From: Blattamonas nauphoetae
Lineage: Eukaryota > Preaxostyla > Oxymonadida
NCBI GenBank assembly: GCA_033064195.1
Contig: JARBJD010000018.1
Coordinates: 429,615 to 493,614, forward strand
DNA: 64,000 bases
Direction of reading: 5' to 3'
Under the pieces are notes generated by a model that saw only the letters and a list, made by a program, of their open reading frames with translations, had not been told where the DNA came from and ran no database searches. Below are positions 47,485 through 57,284 of this stretch, one piece after another (position 1 is the first letter of the stretch; every line of letters starts with the position of its first letter). A program made the position numbers and the translations under genes.

Positions 47485-48078
47485 ATGGGAACATCTTTAA
47501 CTCCAACTCAACTACTAGAAATTTTGGAAAATGAACATTTGATTCTGAAATCACCACCGACTCTAAATAGACAAGGAACAACATATCTCGTATCCAGCAC
47601 TTTCGAATACGTGCACGAAGATAAACCAGATGAAGTTTATCGAATGTACGTCCACAATTTCGTCAGAGGAAAAAGATCACACAAGTATCCCCGAAAATAT
47701 GCGTCAGCAACCAACTGGTGCACAAAGGAAAAGCTAATTGAATCTATGAAAAATGAAAATTGTGAACTGATCTCCGAATATAAGTGTTCGAGTGGATCAG
47801 TCACATATCGACATGAAGGAATCGAATGGAATGTTATTCCATCGAAATGGATGAAAGGAGAACGAAGTCACCTCGGCAAACGAAAACGATACACACAATC
47901 GTTTGTTGAAAATGAATTGAAAAAAGAGAATTGTGAACTTGTTGGAACATACACAAAGGTACTTGAGCCATTCAAGTATCGTTGTTTGGAAACGGGAAAA
48001 GAGTATTCTGTTCGTTTGGACAATTGGTTGTACTTTGGAGATCGACCTCACTTGCATAAGTATCATGAGAGGACTTAA
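47485..48078 (+). CDS. Polinton-associated protein with tandem ~55-aa repeats (unknown)
   Basis: A 197-residue protein. Two repeats are visible: residues about 80-130 (ESMKNENCELISEYK...YRHEGIEW...GERSHLGKR) and 135-190 (ENELKKENCELVGTYTK...YRCLETG...GDRPHLHK). Each has the pattern NCEL[IV]..Y, then a Tyr-rich strand, then G.R.HL. This resembles short beta-rich modules found as repeats in large DNA virus proteins and some endonuclease tails, but no family is claimed. It starts after the T-rich motif. A paralogue lies at 49135-49559, separated by a tRNA-like element. Confidence 0.6.
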   Translation: MGTSLTPTQLLEILENEHLILKSPPTLNRQGTTYLVSSTFEYVHEDKPDEVYRMYVHNFVRGKRSHKYPRKYASATNWCTKEKLIESMKNENCELISEYKCSSGSVTYRHEGIEWNVIPSKWMKGERSHLGKRKRYTQSFVENELKKENCELVGTYTKVLEPFKYRCLETGKEYSVRLDNWLYFGDRPHLHKYHERT

Positions 48079-48114
48079 ATGTTGTTATTTTGTCAATTTC
48101 CAAAAAGCAAAACC

Positions 48115-48375
48115 TTGATTTTGGCGGAAGCTGGTGTATTTTTCAAGGTTCCGAAGGTTGCGACCCTTCTCATCGGTCCCTTTTAGACCGGCATCGGAAC
48201 TCATTTTATCGGTTTGAGTTCCGAGACGTACGCTGGTCTGCTATGTAATTGCACTGCCCAAAGCCTAAGCAGTGATATGTGAAATTAAATGCTTCCGCCA
48301 GAATTGAACCTAGGACCTTCAGCTTAGTAGTAGTAGTGCGTGCACTCACCATTACCACTAGACTATCCGGTCCTA
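48115..48375 (-). repeat. tRNA-derived SINE-like element
   Basis: On the minus strand the first 75 bases (48375 to 48300) look tRNA-like. They have an A box TAGTCTAGTGG (48365-48355) and a B box GGTTCAATTCT (48310-48300), about 45 bases apart, as required for RNA polymerase III. The acceptor stem does not pair and the anticodon arm is repeat-like (TACTACTACTA), so it is not a functional tRNA. A unique body follows to about 48115. The short inverted pair GGCGGAAGC/GCTTCCGCC (48123 and 48290) brackets the body. It sits between two Polinton paralogues. Confidence 0.55.
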
Positions 48376-49134
48376 AATTATCCCGAAAAATCAAACTTTT
48401 ATAACCTGAAAAAAGACACTATAGCAGATTTAAAATTTGGAAAACTTCTACGCGAAACCAATATATTTGGGGGTGGTTCGATTCAGGCGAGGGCAATCTT
48501 AATTTCAAAAAATGAAAAGTTTCAAAATGCCAAAACAATTTCAAAAATTTAAAAAATTCAAAAATTCAAAAATTCGAAAAATACTTGGGAAAATTTCAAA
48601 AATTCAAAAATTCAAAAAAATTCAAAATTCAAAAATTCAAAAATTCAAAATTTCCAAAAAGTTGAAGTATGATACCTCGACGTAATTTCCCTTGATACTC
48701 AGGCAAAATGGTGCCCTCGTGACTAATGCGTAGAACGAATTGAAGGTTGAATTGGAGACGGTGGATTTCTAGGAATCCGCCCGGGGTTCATGTTGGCTTC
48801 AGATTCTCAACAGAGAGTTTGACCGTAAATCATGCCCACCCAAGACTTAACCCTTCAAGGAATTCGCCAGCAGTAGTCATTGAGAAGGATCACGATAGAA
48901 TGATCCCCAAAGGAGTATCGGGTTGTCTCATGGTACAATCATACAAACTTGAAAAATTGAATGATTGAATGATTGAAAAAATGAATTGAATGAATGAATG
49001 AAAAATGAAACTTGGAAGAAAGAAACAAAAAAGAAAGAAGATGAAAGCTAGCACAACATGGAACAATAAATACAAAACTCAACACACCTCACTTCACATT
49101 TCATTTTTCTTTTTTGATTTTTAATTTGTATTAA
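48376..49134. other. Low-complexity and non-coding spacer between Polinton paralogues
   Basis: 48535-48660 is a simple-sequence tract of AAAATTC-type units (AAAAATTCAAAAATTC). The rest (48660-49134) has no supportable gene, but carries a GAATGAATGA-type short repeat near 48990. The T-rich start motif appears at 49100-49130. Confidence 0.6.
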
Positions 49135-49559
49135 ATGACAACAGTGAATCCTACATATGTCTCGCTAAAGACTTCGAACCCTCCAAAGGGGAGTGAAAAC
49201 GTCGAACAGATGCCAAGCAAGCTTTGATTCAGTCAATGAAAGAAGAGAACTGTGAACTTGTCTCTGAGTATGTCAGACATAATATCCCAGTCATCTATGT
49301 TCATGAAGGTGTTGAATGGAGGATAAAGCCAAAGTTGTGGAATCAAGGAAACCGACCACACACGTCACAACGTCGACACTACACTCAATCGTTTGTGGAG
49401 AATGAACTGAGGAAGTACAACTGTGAGCTCGTTGGTGAGTACAAGCAGGTGCTGACTCCATTCACATATCGAGAAATTGGTGGATCTGAAGTCTTCAAAG
49501 TGCGACTAGATTCCTGGCTAAAAGCAAAGAAGAAGCCACATTTGAGGAAGCCAAAATAA
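49135..49559 (+). pseudogene. Paralogue of the repeat protein at 47485, frameshifted
   Basis: ATG at 49135 follows the T-rich motif. The initial frame reads about 25 codons and ends in TGA at about 49208. The homologous remainder is in another frame (ALIQSMKEENCELVSEY onward, to TAA at 49557-49559), so an indel lies around 49185-49205. The downstream part keeps two NCELV..Y modules like those of the 47485 gene. Confidence 0.6.
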
Positions 49560-49600
49560 TCACTCAACTTTTTTATTTTTTATTTTTTAATTCGTAGTAA

Positions 49601-49924
49601 ATGACACAACTCTGGAAAGTGAAGGAACAAATCAGAGAAGTTAGAGAACTATTTCCAAACACTCAATTCGCATTTACTGATGGTCGAACATACAAACCTG
49701 ACAGCCCATACAAGCAACATCACTATTCATTTCTCCTGGCAATTCTTCAACACCCAGATGTTGGATATCGAAATCCTAATCCAACAGCATATCTCAATAT
49801 CAATTTAATACCGAAATTCCTGAATGAAGTGAGACAACGACGACAGATTGAACAACAACAAGCCATGCAGAGACAGAATGAAACAAATAACAATGCAACG
49901 ATGAATGAAGAGGATAAAACGTAA
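49601..49924 (+). CDS. Polinton protein of unknown function (107 aa)
   Basis: Starts right after the T-rich motif. The sequence is soluble with a Tyr/His/Pro-rich middle (YKQHHYSFLLAILQHPD) and a Gln/Asn/Arg-rich end. It lies 11 bp before the polymerase gene, in a different frame, and may share its transcript. No domain recognised. Confidence 0.6.
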   Translation: MTQLWKVKEQIREVRELFPNTQFAFTDGRTYKPDSPYKQHHYSFLLAILQHPDVGYRNPNPTAYLNINLIPKFLNEVRQRRQIEQQQAMQRQNETNNNATMNEEDKT

Positions 49925-49935
49925 TCATCATTGAC

Positions 49936-51275
49936 ATGAAAGCAAATCCAAGAGTGAACGAAACTGAATTGAAGAAGCAAGTGTTCAAGATCACGAGGAA
50001 ACTGAAGTCGATAGAAGAGAAACTGATGGATCATTGGATGAAGAATCTGTTGATCATTCAGAAGAAGAATGAACAAATGGAATCAAGAAAAGTGAAGCAA
50101 TTTGATGGATTCAATGAATGCATCTTGCTCGCTGAACCACGTGACAAACTTGCCTTCAATGAATGTCTGACCAATGCACGAAAGAAGTTCAAGAAGAATG
50201 AGGTCGAGAAGGTTGAAGACAATGGAAAACCATATCAGTTGTACTTCCACAATCACTTGAAGAACGTTGAGGAAATCACAACCTTCATCAAAGCAGTGTA
50301 TGAAAAAGAGAAGGATCGACCATTCAAGATTAGTATTGATTTTGGAAAGATTGTTGAGAGAAAAGATAAAGATGAGACACAGTACAATGACTTCAGACCA
50401 GAATTGGAGAACACATCAAAGAGTTTTCCAACAGTGATTCGAAGTGAAGCAGACATCACTGAGTATTCCAAGTATGCAATCAACCTCATCAAAGAATCAC
50501 AAGAGAGAACACTGATGGACACAAAGACAATGTTCATTGCCTTCCATTCCATTCTGGTTGCAGTGTACAGATTCCCAGTTGCAGGAAAAGCGAATGCAAT
50601 TCTCACTGAACATATCAAAACGAGAAACATTCGGTACATAGATTCTGAGTACAACATCTGCTTCTTTCAAGCGCACTCATTCCTTACACTTCCTGAGATT
50701 CAAGGAAAGAAGATATCAATTAAAATGAGAAACACCGAAGCATACAAACTGTTCACCAAATGGATGAATCTCACCAATCCCACGTCATATCAACTCACTG
50801 AACACTTGCGAAAATACCCTGGATTTGATATTGCATCTGACATGGAGAAAGCAATGCAATTATTCAATATAACAGTTCACATTTATGAATACGACGAAGA
50901 CAAGAAGAAATATTTCCTGAGTCAATCGTACATCAACGAGAATGATGACGCAAGAGTTCTTCCAATCCTGATGATTCCTCTCACTGCAACTCTTGTTCAT
51001 GTGATGTTCATTGTTGATCCTGAGAAAATCACTGGATATAAACTCTGTCCATATTGTCAGTCAAGAGGATTCCAAGTGAAGGATTCTCACTTCAAGACAT
51101 ACTACGAGAAACATCTCAAAGAGTGTAAAGAAGTTGATGGAAAACATGTGAAGAAAATCTCCCTTGACAAAACACCAAGACCATATGTTCCACACATCCT
51201 CAACAACAAGACTCATGAATTTCTGATGGCACACAAAGACAAGACGAATTCAAACCAACACAATACTACATCACG
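49936..51275 (+). pseudogene. polB: Polinton DNA polymerase B, N-terminal part
   Basis: Open frame from ATG 49936 (MKANPRVNETELKKQ) covering about 445 residues before the exonuclease domain. It includes a Cys/His segment (LCPYCQSRGFQVKDS...HLKEC), a zinc-finger-like motif common upstream of the exonuclease in viral PolB proteins. The frame shifts near 51238-51250; the Exo I motif (YDFET at 51276-51290) is in the next frame. The original frame wanders on to a stop at 51342. It starts without the T-rich motif. Confidence 0.7.
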
Positions 51276-53075
51276 TACGATTTCGAAACGATGGAAGATC
51301 TCATTCTTGACAATCTATTCTCTGATGACAATACACAGTTGATCTCACATTTGAAACCTCTCTCTGTTGCATCAGCAATTAAAACAAAAACAGGAGTTCA
51401 ATCAATCTACTTTGATCTTCGAAATGGAAAAGACTTTGTGAAGCAATGGATCAGAGAACTCTTCAAATATGCTGAGACAGTAAGAGAGAACAATCAATAT
51501 GAAGACCCAGAGATTCCTTCACAAAATGAAGTCAGTGTGATTGGATTCAACAGTTCCAGATTCGACATCAATCTCATATTCCGTGATCTCGTTGACAAGG
51601 ATTGGAAAGTGGTGAGCTTCCTTGGATCAACAACAAAGTACAAACAAGTATTGATCAGACATGAGAAAACACAACAGGTTCTTCGGTTCATCGACATGAT
51701 GTCATACACAGGACCAATGACATTGGAGAATGCAGTAAAAGCCTTTGGAGGAAACACCACACTCCAGAAATCATTCTTTGCTTACGAATCATTTGATTCA
51801 TCAGACTACGATACAGTGCTGAGCAAACAAGAACCTTTCTCCAAGTATGAATTCTATTCCAGTCTGAATAATAGTGAAATGTCCGACACCGATTACCGAC
51901 TTTACCTTGATGATTGGAACAAACAAGGATTCAAGAACAGATGGGACTATCTGAGATTCTACAACATCAGAGACGTTGAATGTATGATTGCACCATTGGA
52001 TAATCTGATTGATTTGAACTTCCAATACAAAGTGGACATGTTGCACAACCTCTCACTGTCAGCAAATGCTTCAGCAATCAAGTATGCATGTGCCTACAAT
52101 GACTTTGATATTGATGCTGACTACAACGAATGTGACGAATCTGGACCAATCAAGATCACCAAACAATACTGGAAATACAAAGTGGAAGGATACAGGTATC
52201 AAGACCAGAAAGCTCATCGCAATACTACCAACAATGTCACTGAAGCAGACTACGACTGGTTTGTTCAACAGTGCAAGAGAGTTTGCTACATATGCAAATG
52301 TCACTTCACACAAGCAGTTCGACCAACACTGGATAGAATCGACAATGCAAAAGGACATTCAAAAGAGAACGTGAAGATCTGCTGTGATTATTGCAACACC
52401 TACAAGTCAGACCATGATGAACATCTCACTCGATTGAGAATTCAACTGAAGAAGTACTGTATCTGGAAATCACTACCAATGACTCTGACACATGAGCAAA
52501 CATATCACAAGTTGAGAGCAGCAGTGACTGGTGGACTATCGAATGTTCAACATCGACAGAACATCAAAGACGTGACACCAATCAATCACTTCACATATGA
52601 AGATGGAAAAGTCATTTCCACTGATACGGAACACATCATGACTCATGTTTGTGGTGTTGATTTCAATTCACTTTATCCCAGTGCATTCTCATCAATCAAG
52701 AACAAGAACAATCCATACACTAATCACAGAATGTACATGCCAGGAAGATGTTTGTACACAGCAACAGGAGATCAAGAATGTCGGGAGATCATCGAGAACA
52801 AGAATCAGAAGACACTGTTTGTTGCAGAATTGAAAGGACACATCGATGAAAAGTACATAAATGATTTCATTAACTTCCCACCAATCTTCAGAAACATCGT
52901 GGTCAATACGACTGAAGAGAACATTGGAGAGAAGACATATTCGTTGATGAAGAAACATGGATTAAAGACTGATGATAAACAACGGAAGCTAACCCAACTC
53001 TTGAGCACGATCAGTATATGTTCTTTCGACATACTATCTGTGGTTCCTCATCGACAATTGTCACTTCATTCTTGA
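51240..53075 (+). pseudogene. polB: Polinton DNA polymerase B, exonuclease domain, embedded HNH module and start of palm
   Basis: The exonuclease domain is represented by YDFET (Exo I), NSSRFDINLIF (Exo II) and FYNIRDVE (Exo III). An HNH-like zinc module follows at about 52240-52460 (CYICKCHF, LDRIDNAKGHSKEN, ICCDYCNTYKSDHD). Palm motif A is VDFNSLYPSAF (about 52656-52688). The frame is lost around 52990-53075, before motif B. Protein-primed type B polymerases of Polintons and relatives have this order, but the HNH module between exonuclease and motif A is an addition. It is not flanked by recognisable intein splice motifs. Confidence 0.8.
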
Positions 53076-54000
53076 TGACGTAAAGAGTGTGATGGTGTTT
53101 TCGAGACACGCTGGATTTGAACCGTTCGTGACATCATTTATGAACGATAGAATAGAAGCAATGAAGGTTGGAAACAAAGGAAAGGAACAATTCTGTAAGA
53201 CAAACCTCAATGGAAGTTACGGATACGATGGAATGAACACTGAAAAATACAACTCAATCACAATCTGCAATGAGAAGAGAACTTACTTGAAACAAATGAT
53301 GAAAGGATTTGTAGCGACTCGAGAGATCAATGAGGACAACTACATTGTGATCGAAGACAGAGAGAAAGCATCATGCAAAACATGTCTGCAAGAAGCAGTA
53401 TTCACACTCGACAATGCCAAGTTCTGGTATCTGAATTTCGTCTACAATTTCATGTACAAGTGCCTAGACATGAACAAGATTCATTTCTGTGAAGGAGACA
53501 CTGACTCTGCATACTGGGCAATAAGTGGAGATCCGAATGCTGGAATTCATCAACAATTTGATCACGTGATTGCTGACAAGGAATTCTATGATACCCACAA
53601 ATATGAATGGTTTCCCAATCCTGAAAAAGGAGTTGATGATGAGAAGAAACTGTTGGGATTAGCAATTGAAAAGGAAGGTGAGCAGATGATCTGTCTTGCA
53701 CCCAAGTGCTACTCTCTCGATGAGAAATGCAAAATCAAAGGAGTGTCACTGAAGAAAACAAATATCACGAGTGATGACCATGTGAAGTGCCTCAATGGAG
53801 AGAAAACAGTGACAACAACATTGAACTTTCAAACGAGAAGAGTTCATTCTGACAATGACAGCAATGGATTTGAGATTGCGAAAATTCAACAGCAGAAACT
53901 CAGTCTCAGTGGAATACATCTGAAGGCAATCGTACTTGAAAATGAATCGTGTCCTCCATTCATTCATGGACTGAAAGCAACTGATTATATTATTGAATAA
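53076..54000 (+). pseudogene. polB: Polinton DNA polymerase B, C-terminal palm and thumb
   Basis: The third piece carries motif B (KTNLNGSYGY, about 53198-53227) and motif C (EGDTDSAYW, about 53488-53515), both intact. It ends at TAA 53998-54000. Together the three pieces span 4.06 kb, the usual length of a Polinton polymerase (about 1,350 residues). With two or three frameshifts it cannot be translated as one protein, unless these are sequence errors. Confidence 0.8.
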
Positions 54001-54023
54001 ACACAAACTTTATTTTTGTAGAA

Positions 54024-55055
54024 ATGACTAGACCGTTTTTGAATTCAACACAAATTGATCGAATAGTGAAGAAACTCCTGGACAATACGTTCCATTCCGA
54101 GACTAAAATATACAGAGTCACATTGACGTTTTCCCAAATTCTACCAACCTATCATGTCAATGATTCAAATGGACAATACGACGCAAATGATGAGACATAC
54201 TTCAATGACTGGCTGAATGGAGAATTACCTCCTGATTTAAACATTGCTGATGGAAAAATAGTTGTTCAAAGATTTGTGAAACAATTCACCGGATGGATCC
54301 TTAGTAACAACACTGCAAGACAAGCGTACAGAGCATATCAACAGTATTATCAGGAATCACAGAATATTCATTTTAATCAACCACCAGCCATCGTAATTCC
54401 AACACAACTTCCACAACCAATTGCTATTGAACCTCCTGAATCTCCAATCATTCCTGGACAGAAGAGAAACCCGACATCAATTGGTTCAGAATATGAATTC
54501 CCAATGAAAGAGATGAGGTTTGAAGATGATGATCTACTGATCCCCAAGTCACCAGATCCACAAACAATTGTGAAGATTGACAAAGGTTTTGTGCCATATG
54601 TGAGAGAGATCAACAAGATCGAACCAACGACAAGGCAAGTGCTGAACATGTTGGAACAAGTGAAAGGCTATTTTGACCATCAACAGAAGGACAATTCAGA
54701 GGAGGAACAAATCAAAGCAGAGAATTCAATGATGGACAATCAACAGAAAATGGAACACTTCATTGACAAACAGATCGTTGAATCAAAGAAACTGAATCGA
54801 AATATGTTTATTCTTTCACACGTAAGCAGAACTCTCGGAAATGACGAAACTGAGTTCATTTTAGCACATCCTAGACAAATCCCATTTGGTGGAAGATCAT
54901 TTCAGGAATGGTACGATGAATATGTACACCGATGGGATTCTACACATCCTCGGAAAATAAGGAGGGAACAAGGAGGTATCACATTGATGATTGACCAACC
55001 AACGATTCCAAAAGCCGTGACAAAAATACAATATCCGTTTCGATCAAAGATGTAA
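54024..55055 (+). CDS. Polinton protein of unknown function (343 aa), in frame with integrase
   Basis: Starts after a T-rich motif (TTTATTTTTG). It has an N-terminal globular half, a Pro-rich linker (around residues 118-150), an acidic patch FEDDDLL, and a helical Gln/Lys/Glu-rich C-terminal half with EQVKGYFDHQQKD. No domain is recognised. The stop TAA at 55053-55055 is followed after one codon by the integrase ATG in the same frame, so readthrough or an ancestral fusion is possible. Confidence 0.6.
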   Translation: MTRPFLNSTQIDRIVKKLLDNTFHSETKIYRVTLTFSQILPTYHVNDSNGQYDANDETYFNDWLNGELPPDLNIADGKIVVQRFVKQFTGWILSNNTARQAYRAYQQYYQESQNIHFNQPPAIVIPTQLPQPIAIEPPESPIIPGQKRNPTSIGSEYEFPMKEMRFEDDDLLIPKSPDPQTIVKIDKGFVPYVREINKIEPTTRQVLNMLEQVKGYFDHQQKDNSEEEQIKAENSMMDNQQKMEHFIDKQIVESKKLNRNMFILSHVSRTLGNDETEFILAHPRQIPFGGRSFQEWYDEYVHRWDSTHPRKIRREQGGITLMIDQPTIPKAVTKIQYPFRSKM

Positions 55056-55058
55056 TTC

Positions 55059-55949
55059 ATGTCCAAAGACATCACTGGAGATTCAGAAAAGACATCAGAC
55101 AAAAAGGTTCCTCAGAAGTGTGACCGACCTTACTTCTCTCCCAAGTTTGGATCCTGGGAAATTGATCTTGTCTTTATTCAATCACCAACGTCGAAAACAG
55201 TTCTTCAGATTTACCTATTTGCCATGAACATCAACACTAAGTACCTTGTAGTAATTCCAGTTCTGGATAAATCATGGAGCAAAGTCAAGACTGCAATCAA
55301 TGATCTGACTAACCATCGTGGTGTTCAAGTTAACAACATTCGTGGTGATGGAGAAGCAGCATGGACAAGCGGAGAAGCACAAACGTATTTTGAGGAACAA
55401 AAAGTCAGCACATATTTCACGAGTTCACCATTCACAAATCACAACAGAATTGTCGATCGAGTGATTAGAACAATAAGAGATGGATTCCAAGACAATGCAA
55501 CACAGATGGCCAATCATTTGCTGATGAATCAGATGGTGGAATACTACAACATGACTCCACATCGAGCGTACTGGAACAAGTTCACTCCACAGCAAGCACA
55601 GAACAATCGTGAAATCGAAGCACTGTATATCTCCAGTTGTGAAGAGCAATTGAAGAACATTCAACGACAGCAGACTACACAGCTGCTTTGGAGATACAAA
55701 CCAGGAAACATTCTGTTGATTCACCTTGACTTGAACAAGACTGTTGCAAAGTTTCAGAAGAAACGAAGACAGTTTCAATTTGTTGGACAATTCATTGAGT
55801 ACAAACACGGAAATGTGGTGGCAAAACTTCTGAATGGACTCACATGTCTACCAAAAATAGTGTACGTTCCCATTCAACACACAAAGTTCCATGCAGACTC
55901 AATTGACAATTTAACTCCTGAGTTCATGAATGAGTTCAATTTAGTTTAA
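55059..55949 (+). CDS. int: Polinton integrase (rve, DDE-type)
   Basis: A 296-residue retroviral-type integrase. The catalytic core begins at WEIDLVFI (first Asp). The second Asp is in IRGDGEAAW. The third position reads HNRIVDRVIRTIRD, where the usual Glu of VER is Asp, so activity is uncertain. A C-terminal SH3-like segment follows (YKPGNILLIHL...GQFIEYKHGNVVAKLL). No separate zinc-binding N-terminal domain is seen unless it is in the upstream in-frame ORF. In Polintons this enzyme inserts the element, making 5-6-bp duplications. Confidence 0.75.
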   Translation: MSKDITGDSEKTSDKKVPQKCDRPYFSPKFGSWEIDLVFIQSPTSKTVLQIYLFAMNINTKYLVVIPVLDKSWSKVKTAINDLTNHRGVQVNNIRGDGEAAWTSGEAQTYFEEQKVSTYFTSSPFTNHNRIVDRVIRTIRDGFQDNATQMANHLLMNQMVEYYNMTPHRAYWNKFTPQQAQNNREIEALYISSCEEQLKNIQRQQTTQLLWRYKPGNILLIHLDLNKTVAKFQKKRRQFQFVGQFIEYKHGNVVAKLLNGLTCLPKIVYVPIQHTKFHADSIDNLTPEFMNEFNLV

Positions 55950-55984
55950 ATCAAAACTGTTTCGAACATTTTTATTCCATTGAA

Positions 55985-56334
55985 ATGTCATCACTGAAAA
56001 TTTTAGAACCGTTTGATCCTGAACAGAAATGTTTTGAAAACATCTATGACTTTCAGAGACATTTGGAAAGAACAGAGAAGAACTGAATAAATACACAACA
56101 CAGAAACTGAACAGGTTAATCAGAATTGATGGATACAGAATCACAAAAATAAGAGGTGAGATCGCACTTAGGAAATCAAGTACAGAGAACAACGGTGAAT
56201 CCTCGATTGATCAAAGACTGTCAGACATTGAAGAATCAATTCGAACTTTAACAGATACTCTCTCAATGAGGCTTCGAAGTCTTGACGATACAATCGGTAA
56301 TCTCATTCAAGAGTTAACGGAAAGTTCGGTTTAA
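55985..56334 (+). pseudogene. Small coiled-coil Polinton protein, frameshifted
   Basis: ATG at 55985 follows a short T-rich tract (ACATTTTTATTCCATTGAAATG). The first frame ends after about 33 codons at TGA (about 56086). The following frame, opened by a one-base shift near 56080, runs to TAA 56332-56334 with heptad-like Leu/Ile spacing (IDQRLSDIEESIRTL, RLRSLDDTIGNLIQEL). It converges on and overlaps the 3' end of the ATPase gene by 21 bp. Confidence 0.55.
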
Positions 56335-57225
56335 ACCTTCTTTGTTGATCTCTGTCAGTGTTACTCCATCTGTATTGTATCGAAGAATGATTGCTTCACA
56401 CTTTTGTTTCCTTTGGTAGACATTCCAGAAGTGTCGAATATCAATTGGCGAGTTCAACTGAGGATAGACTCGACTGATTCGTTCTTTGTTGAATCCTCCA
56501 AAGATCCACATTGAATCAATGTTTGACTTCATGTCTGCTGACAAACTGAAGAGCTCATGCATCGTCAGAAAGAATGTGAACTTTGGTTGTCGATTCTCTA
56601 GTAATAAGTCCATCATTGTCATTCTATTTTTGGATGTTCTACGTTCACCTAAGATCCTACGACAATCATCAAGGAGGATAATTGTTTGAAGATTCTTCAC
56701 TGAGAAGTCATCGATAGAAAGTGCATCTAAGAGATCCTCTCTGCATTCATCAGTGATTCGATCTTGCCACTGGTTGTCTATAATTTCTTCATACGCTGCT
56801 TTTGATTGAGAGAGTTCCAAAAGAAATGGTAGTGCTTCATCGTATTTGACTTTCACATATGGAACGTGCAGTATTGGTTTGAACTTATCGAATGTTGGAT
56901 CAATGTTCTTATCAGTGACGAAGACAAACAGATGGAATAGTTCGTTTCTGACTTGAACATTCTGGAGCTTGGCAACCTCTCGAAGAGCATTGAATGTTTT
57001 TCCACTTCCTCTGTTTCCAACGAGGACATTGACACTATTGCGATTGAAATTCAAGTCTGGATGAATCTGTGATTGCACTTCATGAGAAACATTCCTACTA
57101 GATGCTTCACTCAGTTTTGCATTCACATATGCTGTAAGAGAAGAGGGTTCCACCCTCCGCGAAACAAAAGGTTTTGTTGTTGAAGATACGGGCGATGCCC
57201 TTAGAATGGAATTCGTTCTTTTCAT
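56314..57225 (-). CDS. atp: Polinton packaging ATPase (FtsK/HerA-like)
   Basis: A 303-residue protein from ATG 57225. Walker A is VGNRGSGKTFNAL (residues about 70-82) and Walker B is IILLDDCRR (about 190-198). A conserved sensor-like stretch KFTFFLTMHELFSLSADMKSN follows. Size and motif order match the A32-like DNA-packaging ATPases of Polintons, virophages and adenovirus-like elements. It is the only gene on the minus strand and diverges from the 57285 gene with a 60-bp intergenic region. The frame is intact. Confidence 0.85.
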   Translation of the reverse strand: MKRTNSILRASPVSSTTKPFVSRRVEPSSLTAYVNAKLSEASSRNVSHEVQSQIHPDLNFNRNSVNVLVGNRGSGKTFNALREVAKLQNVQVRNELFHLFVFVTDKNIDPTFDKFKPILHVPYVKVKYDEALPFLLELSQSKAAYEEIIDNQWQDRITDECREDLLDALSIDDFSVKNLQTIILLDDCRRILGERRTSKNRMTMMDLLLENRQPKFTFFLTMHELFSLSADMKSNIDSMWIFGGFNKERISRVYPQLNSPIDIRHFWNVYQRKQKCEAIILRYNTDGVTLTEINKEGLNRTFR

Positions 57226-57284
57226 TTATGATTTCTCTCTAATTAAAATATAGTTTTGGATTTTTTATTTTGTATGAAAACACA

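Noticed and set aside
48376-48660. ORF of 70 codons across the AAAATTC simple repeat
   Set aside because: Low-complexity sequence with no coding character.
52240-52460. An intein in the polymerase
   Set aside because: Only an HNH-like zinc cluster is visible, in about 100 residues; no splicing blocks or terminal Cys/His-Asn signature at the edges.
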